Shown here in pieces: positions 33,617 to 45,596 of a stretch of DNA of 64,000 nt. Numbering within the stretch: the first letter of the stretch is position 1; every line of letters starts with the position of its first letter. The notes beneath the pieces were generated by a model. The model was not told the DNA's origin. It saw only the letters and a program-made list of their open reading frames with translations, and ran no database searches. Source of the DNA: Cyrtodaria siliqua (Eukaryota > Mollusca > Bivalvia > Adapedonta > Hiatellidae); NCBI GenBank assembly GCA_037043455.1, contig JAWPHD010007107.1, positions 62,001-126,000 on the forward strand. The letters run 5' to 3'. A program made the position numbers and the translations under genes.

Positions 33617-34580
33617 ACTTGTAGACTGTTCTTTGAGAAATAACGTGTGATTGAACTGGAAGGATCTATATCTTCTTTTCATCTATTTTAGTTAAGTTAC
33701 TTCAGTTATTTATTTTATTGGTAAAATTGTAATTTCTTTGAAATGTTCTTTGAATGGATATATTGATAAGTTTAACTTAAGTGATTCATCAATTAAATAA
33801 TTTATGTTTAACATGAAAAGATTATGTAATGTATATATTATGAAATGAAGAGAACATGGTTATGTAATGAAATCTTATGGAAATGAGATTCGTGAATATT
33901 GAACTAATATAATTTGTAGCTTTACTTTTGTGCATATTATTTCTCTGTTTAATATGTTAAATTATAATGGGAAACTATTGTGTATCGGTCTTTTATTTGT
34001 TATTCTGGATAACTAACGCATAACTCTATGGTCAGTTATACTTTCGGCTTATTTCTACTAATGGTTTATTAATATATAAAATGTTGTTCTGATGTAAATT
34101 AAAAGAACTGGCTAAAAATATATAGTCTAAAGATTTAGCAGATACACTTTAGTTTAATTACAATGATGTTGAATTGTAAAGGTTCGAAAATAAATGATAT
34201 TAATTATGGATTACAATTAGAAATTGAATCCCTGTATAATTGAATGATGTTTAAAGTTTCACAATAGATGACTATCACAATAGATGACTATCACAATAGA
34301 TGACTATGACTATCACAATAGATAGATGACTATCACAATAGATGACTATCACAATAGATGACTATCACAATAGATGACTGTCACAATAGATGACTATCAC
34401 AATAACTGCGTATAATTCTTGTATTTAAGAATTATACTGTAACGATAGTTGATCCATTATTTGTTTGTTTTAAATATCATATATTACCATCTTATAAGAA
34501 ACACCACTTGTAGACTGTTCTTTGAGAAATAAAGTGTGATTGAACTGGAAGGATCTATATCTTCTTTTTATCTATTTTAG
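33617..34580 (+). repeat. Pair of 75-bp direct repeats 889 bp apart
   Basis: 33617-33691 and 34506-34580 are almost identical, from 'acttgtagactgttcttt' to 'tctattttag'. The second ends exactly where PLE coding homology resumes, and its end looks like a splice acceptor. The segment could be a terminal-repeat element or an intron-like insertion in the PLE. No long open frame lies between. Confidence 0.7.
34261..34404. repeat. 16-bp tandem repeat
   Basis: About nine copies of 'acaatagatgactatc', with a few shortened units, inside the segment bounded by the 75-bp repeats. Confidence 0.95.
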
Positions 34581-34733
34581 AGACCCCCATTTTAAACGTG
34601 CAAGTCTAAGCACAACACTCTCATTTAAAAAACTTTCGCTAGAGAAAAAGACTAATTGTTTGGCCTGTAACAATATTAAAGCGTTTTTTACTAACGGAAG
34701 TTTAGAAACTTACACTATGTCGACTGCCTATTG

Positions 34734-35035
34734 ATGCTGCCTTGTTGGTTAGAGATTAAATCATGGCGGGGATTTCTTTATTTACACTGTCCTGTTTTAA
34801 TGGGTTGACAGTAGGGTAAGTGTGAGGTTTGGTGCACCCTAGAACCGGTTTAAACCCCCAGTGGCCTACTTTGCCACTGACCGTTCCAAGGCGGTAGCCC
34901 TATTGTCAACCCTTTTGTGTTTGTGATGTCGTTTTCCATTTTTTGCCTTTTCGTTTGTCTGTTTGCGTGTTTGTTTTTGTGTTTTGTGGTTGACTGTCGT
35001 CCTTGAATGCTGCTTTCCCGGTCCGATATTTTTAT
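34734..35035 (+). mobile_element. PLE terminal repeat R inside RT
   Basis: Plus-oriented copy of R ('tattgatgctgccttgttgg' to 'gtccgatatttttat') sitting between the codons for ETYTMST and CQEVCKA of the RT. An R copy in the opposite orientation is joined to the same RT codon at 53843. Confidence 0.75.
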
Positions 35036-35464
35036 CCTTCTTGCCAAGAAGTTTGCAAAGCAATCATTTTTCTATTAGATAATAATTTCGTCAGGTATGG
35101 AACTACCGTTTATATACAAAATGTGAATATCCCTATGGGTACGAACTGTACACTTTGTTGCAGATGTGTTTTTGTATTGCTATGAAACATGTTTCATGTC
35201 GAGTCCAACATTAGATACACATGCAGATGCCTTTACTTACACCTCATGGTATCTGTATGACATCCCGAACATTGACAATCCTTTATTTTATAAACTGATT
35301 AATACTATCTATACCAAAGAACTTCAGTTTAACAAAGATAATATTTCTGATACTGTTTCTTTTCTTGAATTACATCTCTCAATCGAAAATGTAGAAATAA
35401 GAAGTAAACTCTATTACGAGATAGATGATTTTCAATTTGAAATTGTTAATTTTCCCCCTCCCCG

Positions 35465-36244
35465 CCCACCCGTACGATTTACATCTCTGACGGAATAGGA
35501 TAAGGAAACATGTCTTGCCAAGAACAGAGTGATGAAAATCGCTGCCACCCGTGAAGCTTGAACACAGGTCCTCCGGTTTCAAGCCATCGTGCTATCCACT
35601 GGACCAGGCCAGTTCCATGGGTGATAATTCACGACTCAACAAGTACAGTACAAACATATGAATCAAGTAGACCAGACTACTGGTCACCGACTCTTCCTGA
35701 AGGTTTGTGGAGAAATTGTTTCTAAAGCCTGGCAATCTTAAAGCAAATTCTGTCTTTTGTAACACCATGTTTTGAATTCAATAAGACGGTGCTGATGAAA
35801 TACTTTGTTAATCAATATCGCTTGTCATCAAAACGTATATATCTCAAGTTTACAATGAATAAAAATCTCTGACTCATAGAGCCACTTTTCCAGTTAAGCA
35901 TATACAACCCATACTATGCAAATATGCACACTATCTTCAAGTGGTGTGTCTCCTTTCAGTTCATCCTGTTTTGCCCAAACATCTTCTAGTGCTTTTTCTA
36001 TCTTTCTAAGTTAGCCCATGCCACAAAAAGTTAGGCAAGTTGTTTTCTTTGTCAGTGCTACGTCAGTGCTACATCAGAAAGGCAGCCGTCTACTATATCC
36101 CAGCGATTTGTTTATGGAATACTATCTAGCTAAAATCTCTTTCATAAATCGGAAAGTGCTCTAACGAAAACCTATTCATTCTTTGATTTAGCATCATAAA
36201 GCTTAACATATTTTTGTTATTTGTATTACACAATAATGTACACT
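35465..36244. other. No gene recognised
   Basis: Sequence after the PLE. The phrase at about 35530-35610, including 'ccgtgaagcttgaacacagg' and 'gctatccactggaccagg', is tRNA/SINE-like on the minus strand, but A and B boxes could not both be placed. Confidence 0.35.
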
Positions 36245-36735
36245 TTGGTAAGCTAATATATGTTTCTCATTACAACTATCTGTATATGAAGATATGCTTA
36301 GGTTTTATTCTGGAAAGTGCATTTTTACATTCAATTGACCTTTTGACTTTGAATTCGACATCTTGTATACTAGTATGCCATATCCTTAAAATATCTCAAA
36401 TGTAATACTAGGAAATCCTTTTTCACATTTTGTAATATGTACATTTTCACCGATTGTATAAATATTGGGAATACAATAAGTTTAAACCAAATGTAATTTG
36501 ATATCAAAAGATTTTTTTTTTAACATGATCACATTTTGCGTCATTACCAAAAAATTATAATTTGGCGCCTTCTTGGACGATTACTTAGATATCTCTGTAT
36601 GTCCTCAACATTGGTAAAATTAAAAATAATTTATTTAAAGCACTCTTTCTTACATGTACAATTGTTTTATTATATAATAATATGTGTTATACCAAATCTG
36701 GTTGTCCCAATACTAATTTTTGCAAAATCAAATGT
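36245..36735 (+). repeat. Dispersed repeat family B, copy 2
   Basis: Collinear with 22195-22800 in the same orientation; see that entry for the shared blocks. This copy has an extra ~35 bp near 36545-36585. Confidence 0.75.
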
Positions 36736-37089
36736 CATTATTTGCACTAATTTGACCTTTTACATTTGACCACTTAATTCTAAGACCTTTTTAAAATGAT
36801 GTATTTCTTCTGACATGGTCAATTTGTTTTACTGTATTTTGTGGGAAAATACATTTTCTACATTTATTGTTCAGTTTAATCTCTGGTTCCCCACAAAAGG
36901 CGGCCAACATGGACGCAATCTTCAATTGCCAAGTTACTACCAACATTTCAAAATGTATGCCAGTAGTCTCAAAACCTCTTGACCATGACAAACATTTTAA
37001 TATATGACCGTGTTTGTTAAATGTACCTAGGATCAGGGTACTCTCTTGAAATATGTATAATTTCAGCTCATTGTTGCGCAACTAATACA

Positions 37090-37860
37090 CACACTGGACT
37101 CGTGGAAGTGTCACGAGTGTGACTACATATCTTGAGGAGTAAGTGAGAAGAGTGGACAAGGGTTTTCATGACCTCAAAACTAAATAGATACCATTTTCTG
37201 GCCATGAACTTCCATTGGCGAAATTGTATGGGTGTGGCTAAAAATATTGAAAAGTAATAATGTGGACAAGGGTTTACATTTGTAAGTCATGGTGACCTTG
37301 GCCTCTCATCAAGGACATTCTCTCATCAAGGACAGTCTACCTGTGAAGTGGCATGCGTATGGCTACACATCTTCGAGAGTGAGAATGGCAGAGGTTTTCA
37401 ATGATCATGTCATGGCGAACTTGACCTTAATTCTATTGACCCCAAAATGTGAAGTGATCATTCTTTATCACGGACAGTTTACCTGAAAGATTTAAATGCG
37501 TGTGGCTTCAAGTCTTGATGAGTTATAGAGCGAACAGGTTGTTTTTTTCATTGTCATGTCATGACGACCTTAACCTTGACCCTTGACTCCAAAATGTAAA
37601 TAAATAGTATTTATTTTATTATGGAAATCTACCTAGTTGCTACAATTATAGGGAGGACAAGGTCTTCATTATCAGGTCATGGAGACCTTGACCTTAAATC
37701 GATTGACCCCAAAATATAAAAGGGTCATCCTCGCATCCACGGCAATTTGCCTGTATATTTTAATATACCGAGTGTGACTATAAGTTTTGAATAATTACAG
37801 AGCACACAAGGTTGTGTCTACAGACGGAGAGTCAGGCAGACAGACTGAATCCAGTAAACA
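37090..37860 (+). repeat. ~150-bp degenerate tandem array
   Basis: Four to five monomers with 'catggtgaccttgacctt', 'ttgaccccaaaatgt', 'cacggacagttacctg' and 'gtgtggctac..cttgatgagt' blocks in constant order. It ends in 'cagacggagagtcaggcaga', like the GAC-rich tails of the tandem-core elements. No hairpin with CTRR was found, so it may lack its 3' end. Confidence 0.65.
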
Positions 37861-38284
37861 CAACTAATTTTCGTTCGGCGTAAGTATATTCATATGCTGA
37901 CATCATACGTAATCGTACCATAATTTCAATTGAAAATGTTATTTAAAAACCAAATACCGATATATATATAAATATAACACTATTAGCAGGAACGGGTGTG
38001 TACTAAAAAATCTAACAACATATAAAATTATACTGCAGCAAAGTCACAGTGTTGTTTCTTTCACCGGATTCATTTAAATTTATATACTGAAACTTTTTTA
38101 GCAATCTTTGAAAAAGAAGCGCCGTCAGCTCTTGACTGATTCACATGATACACCCATGTTTTCAAATTCAACGGCTAAACAATAACGATATATATAAAGA
38201 TCTAAGACTATATACCTTTCTACAAGTCATTATATGTATACCCGATGCAGTGCTAAGACATTAGAACAAAAACTTCTATCTTAC

Positions 38285-38535
38285 CTCATTTATTAATTTC
38301 CTCAACGCCGGTCGAATCGGCAAAAAAAACTTGCTCAGAGACGGCAGGGTTATGCACTTCTCATTTTGGTTGGTTAATCGACATGGTCGTCTGTTCTCCA
38401 ATTGAGCGAAACCGAAACCAACGGATGGACTTACCACAAATCCAAATCAAATGTAAACTACAACTCGCGTGTTTTTCGGAGGTTCTAACTGTTTTGACAA
38501 GACGGGCGGCTTTCGTCTGCAACGGTGTACCTACA
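38285..38535 (-). pseudogene. THAP-domain exon, degenerate
   Basis: Bounded by an acceptor-like AG (38537-38536) and a donor GTAAG (38284-38280), as in the better copy at 45926-46209. The reading (CRRKPPVLSKQLEPPKNTR...) shares spacing with the other exon, but the CSKHF metal-ligand block is destroyed and stops are present. Confidence 0.6.
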
Positions 38536-38856
38536 CTTCAAATATTAATCCATCATTAATCTGATCAGGAAAATCAAATGAACTAGTCTGATATTACTAT
38601 CTTGTCCTTTTTATACGCACTTCTGCATCCAGCAACAGCACAAGACATTTGTAACACGTACCATATAACGTGATCCTACATAGACAATGATATATAATGA
38701 CTAATGCGGAACCGCTAATCGACTCGAACCAATGACGTCACAGATGTCTTGACGCGTACTTGTCTTTAAAAGGGCCGAAACTTGGAGCGAGTGCGATATG
38801 AGGTATAACTGACTACTGTGAGAAAACTTGACAACCAATAAGTGTAATAATTAATA

Positions 38857-38860
<4 letters not shown>

Positions 38861-38889
<29 letters not shown>
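38861..38889. repeat. (AT)n microsatellite
   Basis: Uninterrupted TA dinucleotides inside the repeated segment. The sister copy has a shorter AT tract at about 46521-46541. Confidence 0.95.
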
Positions 38890-38893
<4 letters not shown>

Positions 38894-38932
38894 ATGTATC
38901 ACAAAAGACACACAAAAGTTCACCTTTAATAG

Positions 38933-40140
38933 GAAAACAGAGTATTTTCATGGCGTCCTGGTTCAGCAAATGCATACGGCATAGTTATGGTATAATTAAT
39001 GATAATGGAAAATTGCTTCAAATTAAAGACATAAAAAGCAAAATATCCTATATTATGATTACAAGGCTACAAAGGCTGTACACAGTATAATATACTTAGA
39101 CAAACTAACTACTAGCAGACGTATCTATACTGGTTCCAAACATGAATAATATTAGAATCTGAACTTATTCTTACTTATTACACAAATTCAGATAACAGTT
39201 CCCACTTGGACATTTTATAACGCAGAACCTGAAACCATGGTGCATTGATGAATGGGTGAATGGATAAATGAAAAATATTTTTTAAACATAAGTTCAACCG
39301 CAATAAAAACATCAATGTCATGTTAATGTCGTCACTTTGAAAACTACGTAAATGAACAATAATAGTAGTACATAATTTTACTTAACGGCTTTTTCATTGA
39401 CCCATACAACCACTTTAGTGTTATCACGAACTTTGTTTTATCAAAAACACCACTTCAAATTATCTGATAAACTGTACTACACTAGACGACACTTATAAGT
39501 ACTATGATTTTAAATGTTAATAAAACATGTATGTTTCATCATAATTTGCTCAAAGTTTTAACACATTTTTTAAAGCGGTGACTGAATGTATCCGATTATC
39601 AAATTGATTATTTATTTCCAATTAGTTGATGAATCTGTTGTAACGTGTTCCGTCTTCGTATAATATTTTACAAATATATTTATGATTGGGTATAAACAAA
39701 ATAAAGTTCAAATGATTGTTATTTAGACACGAATTAATCATTATTTAATCAAGAATTATCTCCCACTTTAAACCCGTTTCACACGTGCATCCCATTTGAA
39801 TATAATTCATTTGCTCGAAACCAACATCTGCGACGCATCATACAACATCTACCAGTCTCCCGGCAACAGCTTTCTTTCAAACCACAAACTTCTAAGATAC
39901 ACTACGATCCGGTACAGTTTAATGGATAGAGGACTCAACAACGCTTAGTAAACACTTCAACTCTGAGAGTCCTTCCATACCATCAGCTTGAACCAAAGTA
40001 CCACAACTATCTAATCCTATATACCTTTAAATAATCACACATCAGCTGTACGCTTTTTCTTAATAAAACCGTGCATCATTGTCGCCGTTGTTATACTTAG
40101 TTCAGTCTACATTTGCAGTGACGGTATGTTGAATACATAT
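38933..40140. other. No gene recognised
   Basis: AT-rich sequence without open frames above 60 codons and without visible repeats. Confidence 0.45.
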
Positions 40141-40570
40141 AGATATAAAAATCGAACAGGAAAAGCAGCATTCAAAAACGACAGTCAACCACAAACAAAA
40201 CAGAAACAAAGATCAAATTTAAAGATGAATAAAAGGCCAAATAAGACATCACAAACACAAAAGGTTTGATAACAGGGCTACCGCCGTGGAACAGTCAGTG
40301 GCAAAAAAGGCCGCTGGGGGTTTAAACCAGGTTCTAGGGTGCACCAAACCTCACACTTACCCTACCGTCAACCCAATAAACGGGATAGTCTAAATAAAGA
40401 AATCCCCGCCATAATCTATTGTCTAACCAACAAGGCAGCATTAATAGGCAATATAAGTAAAACACAAAGATGCTCGTGTTTATATAAATACAAAAAAAGA
40501 ATAGCCTAGAAAGCCACAAAGAATGTACTCAGTGACTTGGCAGAAGCAACAAGAGAATAAACCATTGAGG
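40141..40570 (-). mobile_element. PLE terminal repeat R, best-preserved copy
   Basis: Minus orientation. It ends 'tagatataaaaatcgaacag' at 40141-40160 and runs back through 'gtgcaccaaacctcacactt' to 'gacttggcagaagcaacaag' near 40530. The latter block matches the sequence just downstream of RT coding at 54690-54740, showing that R is the PLE 3' region. Confidence 0.75.
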
Positions 40571-40799
40571 GCACGACAAGACAAGACTGCAGACAAACAT
40601 CAAGTAAGTTGGAGCACTAACAGTTTGTTACAAACATTACCATTTGTGTTTGTTATGAGTCAAACATGTTACTGTCGTCAACCAACAAATTTGACATTCG
40701 ATAAGAAAATCAAATAGATAATTCGTATAAATCAAATAGTTTAGATGAATAATATAAAACATGGAATAGTTGGAATATCACCTTCAACTTACTATCATT

Positions 40800-40890
40800 A
40801 AGCCCAATCTTTGTTGCTTTAAAGTAGAATATCGCTTAAGCCGGTGCTAGGATGCGTGAGAGGCGTTGCACTTCACATTAGGCCTAAATT
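40800..40890 (+). repeat. Repeat family A, short piece
   Basis: 'gaatatcgcttaagccggtg' and 'gtgagaggcgttgcacttca' match the family A block at 59280-59330 (reverse). Confidence 0.7.
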
Positions 40891-42018
40891 AAAATATTGT
40901 TTATGCCAACCTTACTAACGCACTATTGATATAACTCACTTAGTTGCGCTCGGTTTGATGTGTCTATCATAGTTTATTTAAAATAGAAAAGAAAAAACAA
41001 CATAAATATGATATGAAATTGAAACGGTCATTTATTTATTAAATGACATATTTGGAAGTTTTTAAAACATACAAAACATGTTTAAGATCATTCCTTGAAC
41101 TATATGAAATAATAGTTAGTAACATCAAAGGTGGGAATCTATATAAAGGCCACATATTGCTGCACAATCTATGTCTATTTATCTTGAAGTAGATGTGCAA
41201 GCAATGACCCCCATCCGCAACAGTGAGTGTAAGTAAGTAGCAAAGAAATGTTAACATATTTAGAATGTATACCCACATGACTAGATGGTATTAACAAAAC
41301 TTATTTGACTATAGTGAAATAACATGACTAGTATAGTAGTTGTAAGTATCAAACTTTTTTGACAAGACTAGCATAGCAATTGTAAGTATCAAACTGATCT
41401 GACTAGAGTAAATGAGCACGACTAAAATAACATAGTAATTGACATTCTTATTTGACTAGAGTGAAACATGGATAAAAATTCTGAAAGTACAAAGTCACTT
41501 AAAACTGGAAGTTGTTCCAAATGCAAAATTCAATATAGACATGGCACGCCTATAGTCGTAATTGTTTTGTATTGCGTTGGCAGTGTTTCTTTGTACATTC
41601 AATAATTTCTCATAAAGGTGAAACAATATACAGAGTACACAGTACCTGAACACTATACATGACAATATAACTACATTAGATGAGCATGTCCAGAAGTCCC
41701 TGACTCCATGGTGTATTTATCTAATGTTTACGGATTAAGTAAAACAACACTAAAGGTACAATAGATAATCACTTCTCTAAGTAATTCAAACGAGGTGAAT
41801 ACCTGACGTTTACATATTAATTAAATATAACATCCATGTTTAATATAAAATAAATGACCAGAGTGGTCACCAAATGGCAAATGTAAGTAATCCCTCAGAA
41901 GCCCCTGTCCACATGAAGTAATCAGCTTACAGTTATACAACACACACCCTCGCCCGTCACAGCCATATACCAGTCAAGTCAAAGGATTTAGGAATCATTT
42001 ATAGCGCAACCACAGCCC
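40891..42018. other. No gene recognised; weak short repeats
   Basis: Between 41280 and 41480 the phrase 'gactagagtgaaa' and variants recur at irregular 40-60 bp spacing. Nothing else was recognised. Confidence 0.4.
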
Positions 42019-42593
42019 CTATAGTTTCATAACTGGAATTTGTATATATTTTTTGAAAGCATTGAAAGACCATCTTCCCATTAATTGTATCCTTTGATCC
42101 GATATGCCTAATGTGGCAGCTGTTGTTGCTGCGCCAATCCGAAAACTATGACCTTTGTAATATTGACTATTGTATCCCGCCCAATTTAAGGATATATGTA
42201 AGTTCTGGGTAAAATATGCCCTAGAAACAGATGTTCCATTCATAAAGGAGACAAGGAGCCAATTCGTTGAACAACGCAGTTAAAAATATGCAAAAAGTGC
42301 ATGTACCGGGCATTTATGTAGACTGTCTTTACAACAAAGTATGTAAAGTGTTTTTTCTGCCCCTTTTCTGTGTTTATAATCCCTGAAGTGAACTTCCACT
42401 CCTACCAACTGACAATAAATGTATTGTATTTAAATGTAATTTTGTGAACTTCCAGGATGGGTTTGTGTTTTTTGTCATAACCAGTCGGATTGGTAAATTC
42501 CCCAACCCTTAAAAATGTGTAAAAAGCCAATAAGTGCATAGCTTTCAGCAATACTCTATTAAAATAAGAATTAGACGTATGAAAAAGGGACAC
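42019..42593 (-). pseudogene. Tyrosine recombinase catalytic domain (Crypton/DIRS-like)
   Basis: From 42593: 'LLKAMHLLAFYTFLRVGEF' carries the first catalytic Arg. 'VEVHFRDYKHRKGAEKTL' and 'CPVHAL' follow in a second frame (42400-42250). The last frame (42243-42019) has 'GHSFRIGAATTAA' (H-x-x-R), 'MGRWSFNAFKKYI' (Trp in the second His position and the Tyr nucleophile) and a stop. All catalytic positions can be read, but at least one frameshift splits the domain and no N-terminal DNA-binding domain is visible upstream. Such recombinases drive Crypton and DIRS-type elements by strand exchange without double-strand breaks. No RT of DIRS type is next to it, so Crypton-like is somewhat preferred. 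Confidence 0.8.
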
Positions 42594-43995
42594 AAAATAT
42601 TTTCTAAAATCATATATGTGTTTGCTCTTTACCTACCCAACAAAATGTAACTGGGTAGGTAGGTAGGTAAATTATTTTATTTTATTTGAAAAAGCTTAAT
42701 TTTCTTAATTGTTTTTTAAAATGATGTATTTTAACATGTATCTGTTCTACAATGTATGTTGTGTATTTGTAATTAATATTTAGTGTGTGCTATTACATTA
42801 TATAACACTGTAAGGTTGACTGCTTTTACACGTACCAACTTTGTACACTTTTGTATTGCTTGTTGCTTGACCTGGCCACATCTCAGTAGCATGTTTGTAG
42901 ACTGTAGTAGATGTAGATATTTAGATATTTAGATTATAGTAGATTTAGATATTAAGATAGAAAACAGCTACCACATCTAGTTATATGTCTACTGTGAGAG
43001 TCCAAAGTCTCTCGGACGGGGTCAGAAAACACAATAGATGTATTTCTTAGTTTATTTAAATGTCAGGTAACAACAAAATAACAGAACTGCAGAACTGCAG
43101 AACAGTTAAAAATAAAAACAAAATGAATGACTAGAAGTGAGAATATCTGTAAAATGTCAATTTCTGCCAAATATGCTTCACTATCGAATCGTTTCTTTGC
43201 GATTACAAACTTAGTAAGTATATGTTTAGTGCAGAAATAAGATGTAAGATTAAAACATTAATTAATTTCTAAGATGTCTCTTAATTAAATTCACTTGATA
43301 TACACTTTCAAATATATACAGAATAGTATAGGTAACACGATCCCATTGGTTCAAGAAATCCCATTGGTTACAGAAATAAAAGGTATCCCTACCTCCAAAT
43401 TATTTTTAAAAGATACAAAAACATAGCTCCTTTCAATGTCAAAAGTACCAGAATTACTTCATTGTCAGACATTTACTGTGTCTATCGAAAAAGCAGTTCA
43501 TTTGATCAATCCTTCTACACCTCTCACACACTGGAAGAACATTCTCTGTAGGTAAGCATCGGCTCTCTGCCTTTCTCTGCCCCTAACTCAGCGCAATGGC
43601 AGCACGTGTCTTTAGGAACCTTCACAGGATTAATGGGAATTCAACAGGCGTATTGCAGTCCATCTGCATCCTGACAAAAACTGCGCCTTCAAACTGGTCT
43701 CCTGCATAAATGATAAATAAGAAAAGATTCTGCACACTTAAAGACACTTCAGCAATTTGAATTGGTGATATCCAACATGTGACAATGAAAACCATTTCGA
43801 TGCAATATGCATTTTAAGCACAAGTTAGGGCATTAAATCAAGTACCTTCATCATTTATTTTATATATAGCATATATAGGGAAAAAATCAATTGAAAAAAT
43901 GCAATAGTTTATTAATTATTTTAAATTGAAAAAATATGTGCATCCGCACGGTAATATTCAGGTATGCAAATTAAATATTTTCATTAGCAATGTAA
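42594..43995. other. No gene recognised
   Basis: Contains an inverted 'ctaccca..tgggtag' with (GGTA)n at about 42636-42668 and 'gagagtccaaagtctctc' at about 42999-43016. No coding sequence. Confidence 0.4.
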
Positions 43996-43999
43996 TCTT

Positions 44000-44175
44000 C
44001 AGATGTAAAGCAAAAAATGATGTTCAAAATTACAGAAGAAATAAAGTATGTAATTTGATTAAAGAATCTAAGAAGTCCTCTTATGAAACGAAAATTGAAG
44101 AAGGCAAATCAGATCCAAAGTCAATATGGAAAATATTTAAAGCAAAAATTGGTCCTAAATCAACAAATCCGCTTT
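44000..44175 (+). pseudogene. LINE fragment (endonuclease-RT linker)
   Basis: 'RRNKVCNLIKESKKSSYETK' and 'EEGKSDPKSIWKIFKAKIG' is the Lys-rich segment that lies between endonuclease and RT in CR1/Jockey-type LINEs. No other domain is attached. It may come from the same family as the LINE at 46590. Confidence 0.65.
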
Positions 44176-44417
44176 TGATATGTTTTTAAGTATTAAATAT
44201 CATTATAAATACGATTATTACTATGCCATTGATGTATGTTCAGTAAAAATATGTTTTTAAAGATAAAAATCGAACAGGCGAACAGGCATTGCAAAAATAT
44301 CGAAAAATATCTAAGGGGAAAAACTCTTGCGCGAATTACCGGAAGTGACGTCATTGGGAACAAACTATTTTTTGTTTACATAGAGACTGAACGCAAAACA
44401 GTATACCTTTTGTGAAA

Positions 44418-44585
44418 ATGCGAGAATTAAGCGATCATGATACCGAGTCAGAGGAAATGCCCGTTATAAGACGGTTACACAATGTGCAACCTTACGATTT
44501 TGAGCCAGAATACGTGTTTGAGGACGAAAATACATCGGATTCATCAACTGATGTTGAAGTCGAACGAGGTGCAAATGGAGAGCTT
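44418..44585 (+). CDS. Possible first exon of a P2X7-like intracellular-domain gene
   Basis: ATG 44418 opens an acidic frame with 'MRELSDHDTESEE', 'VIRRLHNVQPYDFEPEY' and 'SSTDVEVERGANGEL'. It is then cut by a donor-like GTAAAG at 44586. I recognise this style from N-termini of molluscan proteins annotated 'P2X purinoceptor 7-like', whose zinc-binding C-x-C-x2-C domain would lie on the next exon. That exon was not found up to 46550. A CRE-CCAAT-like 'tgacgtcattgg' lies 65-75 bp upstream of the ATG. It may be an exon remnant or part of a transposon gene. The protein identity is a recollection, not a search result. Confidence 0.4.
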
Positions 44586-44645
44586 GTAAAGACTATCGTG
44601 TCATGTCATTCGTTACGTTCAGCGGTTCATTACACTATTCACTAA

Positions 44646-45596
44646 TCTAACAAAATAGTGTCTTTAAACACTGACAGCAACAACAAACAAAAAACAACGT
44701 AAACATTGTTTTCATCGAAATCTGACAGTAAGTCACCCGCAACACTGCAATATCTTGTAACATACACAATAACCGCGAAATGTAGTATATTAAAAATGAA
44801 TGGACCTGGTCTAAATACGAGCGTCAGATTTTTTTTGCCGATAAGTAGACATGGAACAAATATATTTATTAGATATTATCCATAATTGATAAAAAATTAA
44901 TGAAAACAATAATAAATGAAACAGCATATAATTTCTATAGTATTATATATTTGCCATAAGTCGCCATTAACACCAAACACTCTAGTAGCGGTGTTTGTAA
45001 TATGACACGCTCTCTAGTCTCCACTGCCCCCAAATATCAATACAGACTAATCAAATACTGCGGTGCATTATTGAAGTACAGCCTAATTAGGGTACATACG
45101 TCGGTACATCACAAAAGCACGCACCATTTAGGGAAACCTAGTTTTATGATATATTTCCTGTTTATTGCAATTACTTGAGCGGTGTAATACCGCCGAGGGC
45201 AGACGCGTATTGCACAAGACGGATATATCACATGATATGCGAGCTCTAATTGTCGCGCTCAAAGAAAGAAAAATACTATGATTTAAATAATATAGCCAAA
45301 TGTATTATGAGCACGATATAGACAGTTAGTAAGTATACTTACTCATGTATACTTACTCCTGATATACAGATCGAAAACAGACCAAACATATGCAATAACC
45401 GTAATATAAAGTATATTATTCTATTATACTTGTTTTACTTATTGCACGAGCTAAGAGGCGTTATTGTTGTTGTTATGCCATAAAACATTACTGAATTAAT
45501 ATAACAGCTAGTAATATTATTAATTTTCTGCCTTGTAATAGATATCCATGAAACAGTTTGTATTTTTTTTTCAAATCCATAGACCTATATATGTTG
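44646..45596. other. No gene recognised
   Basis: AT-rich. The expected second exon of the preceding frame was looked for and not found. Confidence 0.4.

Larger units (their letters stand above)
32766..35460 (+). mobile_element. Penelope-like element 2, split into several RT pieces
   Basis: RT pieces in order. At 32766-33085 are 'MYWVPK', 'VPAPLQTSQHF' and 'STLYTTLPHHLIKN' read across one frameshift. At 34572-34733 are 'CLACNNIKAFFTNGS' and 'ETYTMST'. At 35036-35460 are 'CQEVCKAIIFLLDNNFV', 'IPMGTNC', 'FLYCYETCFM', 'YLYDIPNIDNP', 'LQFNKDNISDTVSFLELHLS' and 'FEIVNFPP'. Unrelated sequence of about 1.5 kb (33086-34571) and a terminal repeat (34734-35035) separate them. The catalytic YLDD reads YLYD (about 35254), so the enzyme would be dead even if intact. 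Confidence 0.8.
37955..38932 (-). repeat. ~975-bp repeated segment with a THAP exon, copy 1
   Basis: Homologous over its whole length and in the same orientation to 45597-46578, including the exon, its intron-side flanks and a CRE-CCAAT block (ccaatgacgtcac near 38731). It ends in an (AT)n tract and 'gttcacctttaa'. It could be a non-autonomous transposon carrying a captured or ancestral THAP exon, or a duplicated gene fragment. Confidence 0.75.
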
